Made by a program: the position numbers and the translations under genes. Positions 5,181 to 9,256 of a stretch of 9,256 nt of DNA are shown piece after piece. Within the stretch, counting starts at the first letter, position 1; the number at the start of each line of letters is the position of its first letter. This DNA is from DASPWV01 sp046727855 (lineage in GTDB: Bacteria > Acidobacteriota > Vicinamibacteria > Vicinamibacterales > UBA2999): the NCBI GenBank assembly GCA_046727855.1, contig JBKPDL010000123.1, positions 1-9,256 of the forward strand, written 5' to 3'. Below the pieces are notes generated by a model, which was given only the letters and a program-made list of their open reading frames with translations, had not been told where the DNA came from and searched no databases.

Positions 5181-8126
5181 GTGGTGAGTTCCCCGATGCA
5201 GTCCGTTCTGTCGCGCGCCATTGGCCATCTCGAGCGCGGACAGGCGGCTGCGGCCGTCGAGATCCTTTCTCCCGTTCTCCAAACGTCCCTGAAAAAAGAC
5301 GACGAGGTCGCAATCAAATGCTCGCTCGCGGAGGCGCTTTTGTTGTTGGGCGATCTTTCGCAGGCGAGTGCCGTCTTGGGGCGTTCACCCGATACGATCC
5401 GCGAGACCGTTCCGCCCGTTCTGCTGTCCACCCTGTGGCGCTTGCACGGTCGCGTTGCGTTTGGCCGGGGTGAACAGTCTCGCGCGATCGCGCTTCATGG
5501 CCGCGCGCTGAAGCAGGCGCAGATCGCGCACGATTCGCGCGCGATCGGGCGCGCGCACTACGAGCTCGCGCTCTGCTACAAGCAAGTGGGCGATATGACC
5601 ATCGTGCGCGAGCACATCGCCGAGGCCGCCGCTGCGCTGCATGCCGCAGGCGACCGGCGCCACCTCGCGCAGGTGCATGCGCTGTCCGGGACGATGCTCG
5701 CGCAGAGCGGCCGCTACGACGAAGCCACCGCCGCGTTGCGTCGGGCCGAGCGGCAAGCCACGTCGCTCTCGGCAGACGATGTTCTCGCCACGGTCTGCGG
5801 CAATCAGGCGATTGTCGCGATGCTGCGCCATCGCTATGAGCAGGCTTACGCGCTCGCGGAGCGCGCCGTCGCTTTGCAGGAGGGACTCGGCCAGCCTCCT
5901 GGCCTTGCCGTGTCTCTCGCCACGCTTGGACAGATCTGCGTGCGGATGGGCAATCTCACGCGCGCCGAAACGGTGCTGCACCGCGCGCTGCAGGTGCGCA
6001 GCGCCGTGCAGTTTCACGAGACCACCGGGGCCGTCTACGACACGCTGGCGCAAATGTCGCTGATGCGCGGCGACTACGAGCACGCGTCCGAATATCTGCA
6101 GCGCGCCGCCGAGGCGTACGGCGCGTATGGACGTCAAACGAGCTCGTGGTACGAGTGGTCGGTCCGCATCATCTCGGCGCGCCTCGCCACGCGTCGCGGC
6201 ACTCCCGACGCCGCGCTTACGATCGCCGACGAAATCGCGCGTTCGTCGTCGGCGCCGCCGGCCGAAGTGATCGAAGCGGAGCTGATCGCCGTCGAGGCGC
6301 TGCTCGCCGCAAATCGCATCGAAGAGGCGGAGCATCGGCTCGATCACGTCGAGAGCCGGCTGGATCCGCGCAACATGCCTGGCGCTTGGGGTGAGTTCCT
6401 GCGGCTGCGCGGTGATCTGCGCTCTCGTCAGAACCGCACGACCGAGGCGTATCACGATATCGCGCAGAGCTCGAGTGTGTTCGAGCTCGTCGGCGAACGC
6501 TATCAATCAGGCGTCAGTCAGCTCGCGCTCGGACGACTCGCGGCGCGCGGCGGCGCACGGTCCACCGCCGATCGCCACTTCGAGCACGCGGCGCAGGTGT
6601 TCAGGTCGCTCGGCGCGCAGCGCGATCTCGAAGAGGCGGCGGCGGCGATGTCGGCGCTGCTGCCGGTCGGAACTGGTGAATACGTCGGCTCTCCCGCCGA
6701 TGCCGACGACGCGCTGGTGCGACGGCTCGTTGATGCCGCGATTCTTCCCGAGTTGCTCGCGCGCGAGCTCACCGCAGCAGTGCTCGAAGCAGTCGCCGCC
6801 GATGTTGTCGTTGTGTTTGCGCAGCTGCCGGGAGGTGACATCCGCCTGATTGCGCAGAGCGGATCGAACGTCGACGCCGCGCGCTCTGTCGCGCGCAACG
6901 CGGCGCAAGGCAACGGGAACGGCAACGGCGTGGTTATGGAGAACATCGGGCGCGAACCCGAAGGAGCACGGATGCTCGTGGTAGCGTCCAACCGTGCGTT
7001 GGGCCCGCATGTGCTGCGCCGCATTCGCATGATGGCCGCGGTTGCGCGGCAAGGGTTCGACTTGTGCGGGGCGCGCGAGCGGCCGACGCAAGCGGCGGAC
7101 GTACTCACCGAACGTCCACTGGAACCGCTGCTCCCCGGCTTCGTCTGCGCGAGCGGCGCCATGTCGCGCGTCGTCGATCAGATTCAGCGCCTGCAGGGCA
7201 ACCATCTGACCGTGCTCATCACCGGTGAGAGCGGCACAGGCAAGGAGCTGGTGGCGCGCGCGATTCACGTCGGTTCGCCACGCAGCGCCGCCGTGTTTCT
7301 CCCGTATAACTGCACCACCACGACGCGCGAGCTCGCCGACAGTCAGCTGTTCGGACATCGGCGCGGCGCGTTCACCGGCGCTGTCTCCGATCAACCAGGG
7401 CTGGTGCGCACGGCCGCGGGCGGCACGCTGTTCCTCGACGAAGTTGGCGATCTTCCGCTCGACGTGCAACCAAAGCTTTTGCGCTTTCTCGAACAGGGCG
7501 AGATCATGCCGGTCGGCGAGACGCGGCCGCAGCGCGTCGATGTCCGCGTGATCACTGCGACCAACGCCGATCTCGAGCAACGGGTGGCCGAGGGCAAGTT
7601 TCGCGAAGACTTGTATTACCGCTTGAGCGTAATTCGCATTCACGTGCCGCCGCTGCGCCAGCGGCGCGAAGAGATTCCGCATCTGAGCACGTTTTTCCTT
7701 CGCGAAGCCTCGGAGCGGCTCGACAAGCCCGATATTCAGCTCAGTTCCGACGTCCTCGGACTGTTCGCGAGCTATTGGTGGCCGGGCAACGTCCGGCAGC
7801 TCCGCAACGAAGTCCAGCGCGCGGTCGCGATGGCGCCGGCCGGTGGCCTGATCGTTCCGGAACATCTCTCGCCTGACTTGAGCGAGCAGCAACAGACAAC
7901 GCCTTCGGGGCAAACGGCTGGCCTGCCGAGGATCGCACTTCGGGGCGGGCAAACGCTTGCCTCCGTGGTCGACGATATTGAGCGAGATCTGATTCGAGAC
8001 ACGCTCTCCCGCCACCGCGGCAATATTTCCGAGAGCGCCCGCTCCCTCGGACTTACCCGCCGGGGACTTTACCTAAAGCTTCGGCGACTCGGCCTGGATA
8101 GCTCAGCAGAAATGAATACTAAGTAG
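5181..8126 (+). CDS. TPR - GAF-like - AAA+ sigma-54 activator with Fis-type HTH
   Basis: This is a 981-residue bacterial enhancer-binding protein. Residues about 5-495 are helical TPR-like repeats (for example HYELALCYKQVGDM and LATLGQICVRMGN), a likely protein or ligand sensor. Residues about 508-630 look GAF-like (VVVVFAQLPGGDIRLIAQSG), broken by a GNGNGNG stretch near 577-583. The AAA+ domain at about 650-895 has Walker A GESGTGKE at 682-689, GAFTGA at 729-734, Walker B TLFLDE at 749-754, sensor I ITATNADL at 791-798, FREDLYYRL at 807-815 and sensor II WPGNVRQLRN at 867-876. A Fis-type HTH occupies about 930-972 (NISESARSLGLTRRGLYLKL). The intact GAFTGA means it should contact sigma-54 and open promoters by ATP hydrolysis. 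There is no receiver domain, so control is not by ordinary two-component phosphotransfer. GTG 5181 is used; GTG 5184 and ATG 5196 (with GGTGAG 7 nt upstream) are close alternatives. No convincing -24/-12 target promoter is seen in the window. Confidence 0.95.
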   Translation: MVSSPMQSVLSRAIGHLERGQAAAAVEILSPVLQTSLKKDDEVAIKCSLAEALLLLGDLSQASAVLGRSPDTIRETVPPVLLSTLWRLHGRVAFGRGEQSRAIALHGRALKQAQIAHDSRAIGRAHYELALCYKQVGDMTIVREHIAEAAAALHAAGDRRHLAQVHALSGTMLAQSGRYDEATAALRRAERQATSLSADDVLATVCGNQAIVAMLRHRYEQAYALAERAVALQEGLGQPPGLAVSLATLGQICVRMGNLTRAETVLHRALQVRSAVQFHETTGAVYDTLAQMSLMRGDYEHASEYLQRAAEAYGAYGRQTSSWYEWSVRIISARLATRRGTPDAALTIADEIARSSSAPPAEVIEAELIAVEALLAANRIEEAEHRLDHVESRLDPRNMPGAWGEFLRLRGDLRSRQNRTTEAYHDIAQSSSVFELVGERYQSGVSQLALGRLAARGGARSTADRHFEHAAQVFRSLGAQRDLEEAAAAMSALLPVGTGEYVGSPADADDALVRRLVDAAILPELLARELTAAVLEAVAADVVVVFAQLPGGDIRLIAQSGSNVDAARSVARNAAQGNGNGNGVVMENIGREPEGARMLVVASNRALGPHVLRRIRMMAAVARQGFDLCGARERPTQAADVLTERPLEPLLPGFVCASGAMSRVVDQIQRLQGNHLTVLITGESGTGKELVARAIHVGSPRSAAVFLPYNCTTTTRELADSQLFGHRRGAFTGAVSDQPGLVRTAAGGTLFLDEVGDLPLDVQPKLLRFLEQGEIMPVGETRPQRVDVRVITATNADLEQRVAEGKFREDLYYRLSVIRIHVPPLRQRREEIPHLSTFFLREASERLDKPDIQLSSDVLGLFASYWWPGNVRQLRNEVQRAVAMAPAGGLIVPEHLSPDLSEQQQTTPSGQTAGLPRIALRGGQTLASVVDDIERDLIRDTLSRHRGNISESARSLGLTRRGLYLKLRRLGLDSSAEMNTK

Positions 8127-8164
8127 CCGATATCCCGTCGTGCTGGATACTTCGTATTCGGCTA
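8124..8164 (+). terminator. Possible stem-loop after the sigma-54 activator
   Basis: TAGCCGA at 8124-8130, beginning with the stop codon, pairs with TCGGCTA at 8158-8164. Just inside, TATCC (8131-8135) pairs with GGATA (8145-8149), leaving an 8-nt bulge on the right arm. There is no U-run after the stem (ATGTTCGAAAAAC follows), so it is not a standard intrinsic terminator. It could instead be an RNA stability element. The right arm overlaps the second copy of the GATAC element. Confidence 0.3.
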
Positions 8165-8347
8165 TGTTCGAAAAACAGTTCGGTCTTCTGTCGTTTAGAG
8201 TCATCTATTTACATCTCAACGACACAACCTATCCAGTAAAAGTCGTTGCACACAGATTCGGCCTGAAGTTTGGAATAGTGCGCAACGCGAAGAGACGCTG
8301 TTTCTGCGCGCTCTCTCCAAACTCAACTGAATTCCTTGGGGGACACC
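8127..8347. other. AT-richer spacer between the regulator and the PilZ gene
   Basis: Base composition here is visibly lower in GC than in the flanking genes. It holds the second GATAC-type element (8145-8159). There is a weak -35-like TTGCAC (8246-8251) without a convincing -10 at the right distance, so the PilZ promoter is not identified. A short frame from 8140 to 8394 is open, but its composition is unlike the neighbouring genes and it overlaps the PilZ start. Confidence 0.5.
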
Positions 8348-8755
8348 GTGGCCGATACACGCCTGACGCCACTCACTCGTCAGCGCTCATCTGAGCGTCG
8401 ACGCCTGTCACTTGCCGCGCGCCTGACCTGGAAAGATGCCTCGGGCGCTGTTCGCTTCGTCTCCGTCACGACCCGCGACATAAACGAGACCGGGGTCTTC
8501 GTCGAAGCGGACGGGGGAGCCGCGATTCCGCTCTATCGGCTGGTGCATGTGCAGCTCGAACGCGGCGTGCGCGACGCCGAGGGCGTTCCGGATCGGCTGC
8601 GCGAAGGGCGTGTCCTGTCCGCGGTGTGGCGTGTCGGCCCATGCCGGTCGACCACGGGCACACCGTCGGGCTACGCATTGCGCTTCCTGGTGGAGCCGCA
8701 ACACAGTGCTGGTGTCAGCCATGCCGCCCCCGCGCGCATGGCCGTCGCCAGTTGA
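8348..8755 (+). CDS. PilZ-domain-like small protein
   Basis: This is a 135-residue soluble protein with the PilZ fold pattern: a basic N-terminal stretch (SSERRRLSLAARLTW, residues 14-28), then TRDINETGVFVE at 42-53 in the place of the [D/N]xSxxG motif, and a closing strand GYALRFLVEP. PilZ domains bind cyclic di-GMP through RxxxR plus [D/N]xSxxG. Here the central Ser is Asn (DINETG, 44-49). In the usual RRRxxR alignment the second Arg is replaced by Leu, although R13-SSE-R17 also fits the spacing. Binding of c-di-GMP is therefore uncertain. GTG 8348 is chosen because GGGGGA at 8338-8343 lies 4 nt upstream; an in-frame TTG at 8336 would add four residues. The stop TGA (8753-8755) overlaps a TTG that opens the next, decayed reading frame. 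About 220 bp separate it from the regulator upstream. Confidence 0.72.
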   Translation: MADTRLTPLTRQRSSERRRLSLAARLTWKDASGAVRFVSVTTRDINETGVFVEADGGAAIPLYRLVHVQLERGVRDAEGVPDRLREGRVLSAVWRVGPCRSTTGTPSGYALRFLVEPQHSAGVSHAAPARMAVAS

Positions 8756-9206
8756 TCAGAGTCTCAGCAGTCGCCCTCGCCGCCGCGGTTGTCGTCTGGA
8801 TGACCGCGGCGCGCGCTCGACAGTCAATCGACCCGCTGCGGGAGCTCCCACCCCAGCGGCGTGTCCAAGCGCACAACCGCAGCTCGTCGGCGATCGTGAC
8901 GGACGTGTCGTTCTCAGCTGCCGGCAAGACCACCACGCGGGCGTTTCGCTTGCGCGTATCGCGATGGCGATCGGTGGACCGCGCCCGAACACGATCATTG
9001 GCTCCGAGCTGCGCGCGCGGCTCGTGAATGCCAATGGCACGCGCGAGCCATATGTAATCATCGCCGCCACGACCGCCGATCGCACGAGCGGCTACGCGCG
9101 AATGGTGCGCACAGGCACTGAGCTGGTGTTCGCCTGGGTGTCGACGAAGCCAACATCGCAGATTCGAACGGCGGTCGTACAGTGCGGTAACGGCGAATTG
9201 GTATGA
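8752..9206 (+). pseudogene. Probable decayed secreted sialidase/BNR-like gene
   Basis: No single frame gives a sensible protein, but pieces in different frames can be joined in order. Frame 1 from TTG 8752 gives a clear Sec signal peptide (IRVSAVALAAAVVVWM...ARA) then DPLRELPP. Frame 3 at 8877-8918 gives PQLVGDRDGRVVLS. Frame 1 again gives AAGKTTT. Frame 2 at 8957-8989 gives YRDGDRWTAPE. Frame 3 from 8988 to the TGA at 9204-9206 gives NTIIGSELRARLV and, at 9087-9140, SGYARMVRTGTELVFAWV. From memory of the family, these resemble the N-terminal and C-terminal ends of sialidase-type (BNR) secreted proteins, with a large middle part missing. The last fragment ends in an ATGA overlap with the next gene, as an intact gene in this operon would. 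Family assignment and frameshift count are inference; a single short ORF or sequence errors are alternatives. Confidence 0.42.
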
Positions 9207-9256
9207 AGCTGAAATCTATCTATTTCGGGCTGTGCGTACTCGGCACTGTATGGCCC
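9203..9256 (+). CDS. Start of a secreted or membrane protein, cut by the window edge
   Basis: ATG at 9203-9205 opens a frame running to the window end, 18 codons: MKLKSIYFGLCVLGTVWP. A short basic start (K2, K4) followed by a hydrophobic run fits a Sec or lipoprotein signal peptide. The ATG overlaps the TGA of the preceding degenerate frame (ATGA, 9203-9206), the same junction style as in the left-hand operon, which supports it as a real start. The function cannot be told from this fragment. Confidence 0.6.
   Translation, partial: MKLKSIYFGLCVLGTVWP

Noticed and set aside
4761..5431. Minus-strand frames of about 170 residues crossing the intergenic repeat
   Set aside because: Their sequence is repeat-derived low complexity (VPKFQGPK, EPRTPQPR). 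They overlap the 5' ends of two well-supported genes, so they are translated repeat.
5385..8015. Long minus-strand open frames opposite the sigma-54 activator gene
   Set aside because: They are antisense shadows. The plus frame carries TPR, AAA+ and HTH motifs in order; the opposite frames show no recognisable domain.
8140..8394. 84-codon plus-strand frame between the regulator and the PilZ gene
   Set aside because: It has no Shine-Dalgarno sequence, no recognisable domain, an AT-rich composition unlike the neighbours, and it overlaps the better supported PilZ start.
8547..9206. Single 219-codon plus-strand frame as an intact gene
   Set aside because: Its first 200 bp lie inside the PilZ gene in another frame and give an Arg/Cys-rich peptide. 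Only its C-terminal part looks like protein, so it was treated as part of a decayed gene.

Overview
The window is high-GC bacterial chromosomal DNA with dense, short-spaced genes, GTG/TTG starts and three different kinds of repetitive intergenic or intragenic sequence. The gene set (TesA-type esterase with a YbbA/YbbP-type ABC exporter, a PP2C phosphatase, a TPR-fused sigma-54 activator, a PilZ protein) and the repeat styles suggest a soil or environmental Acidobacteriota-like bacterium (Vicinamibacteria would fit). That placement is inference from style; no rRNA or other marker gene is present.

Left part (1-4920, minus strand). Four genes read leftwards: a PP2C protein phosphatase (4920-4174), a lipoprotein GDSL/SGNH esterase of the TesA type, a YbbA-type ABC ATPase and a YbbP-type double FtsX permease. 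The last three are linked by two 4-bp ATGA stop/start overlaps. The ATPase and permease should form one transporter; the esterase is the partner that this transporter class is named after. A perfect TATAAT hexamer lies 6 nt upstream of the preferred GTG start of the esterase. The permease gene carries an in-frame palindromic repeat block at about 896-969, and a 22-bp tandem repeat array starts 7 nt beyond its stop codon and runs off the left edge.

Middle (4921-8126). A roughly 260-bp divergent intergenic region is filled with degenerate GGTTC/GGAAC words that switch polarity near position 5005. It ends in an extended -10 promoter placed 7 nt before the GTG start of a 981-residue sigma-54 activator: TPR repeats, a GAF-like region, an AAA+ domain with GAFTGA, and a Fis-type helix-turn-helix. 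A 15-bp element at this promoter recurs (13/15) just downstream of the gene.

Right part (8127-9256). An AT-richer spacer is followed by a small PilZ-type protein. Next comes a region that looks like a decayed sialidase/BNR-type secreted protein: signal peptide, several frame changes and a probable internal deletion. The first 18 codons of a secreted protein then run off the right edge. I saw no tRNA, rRNA, CRISPR, IS element or defence system.
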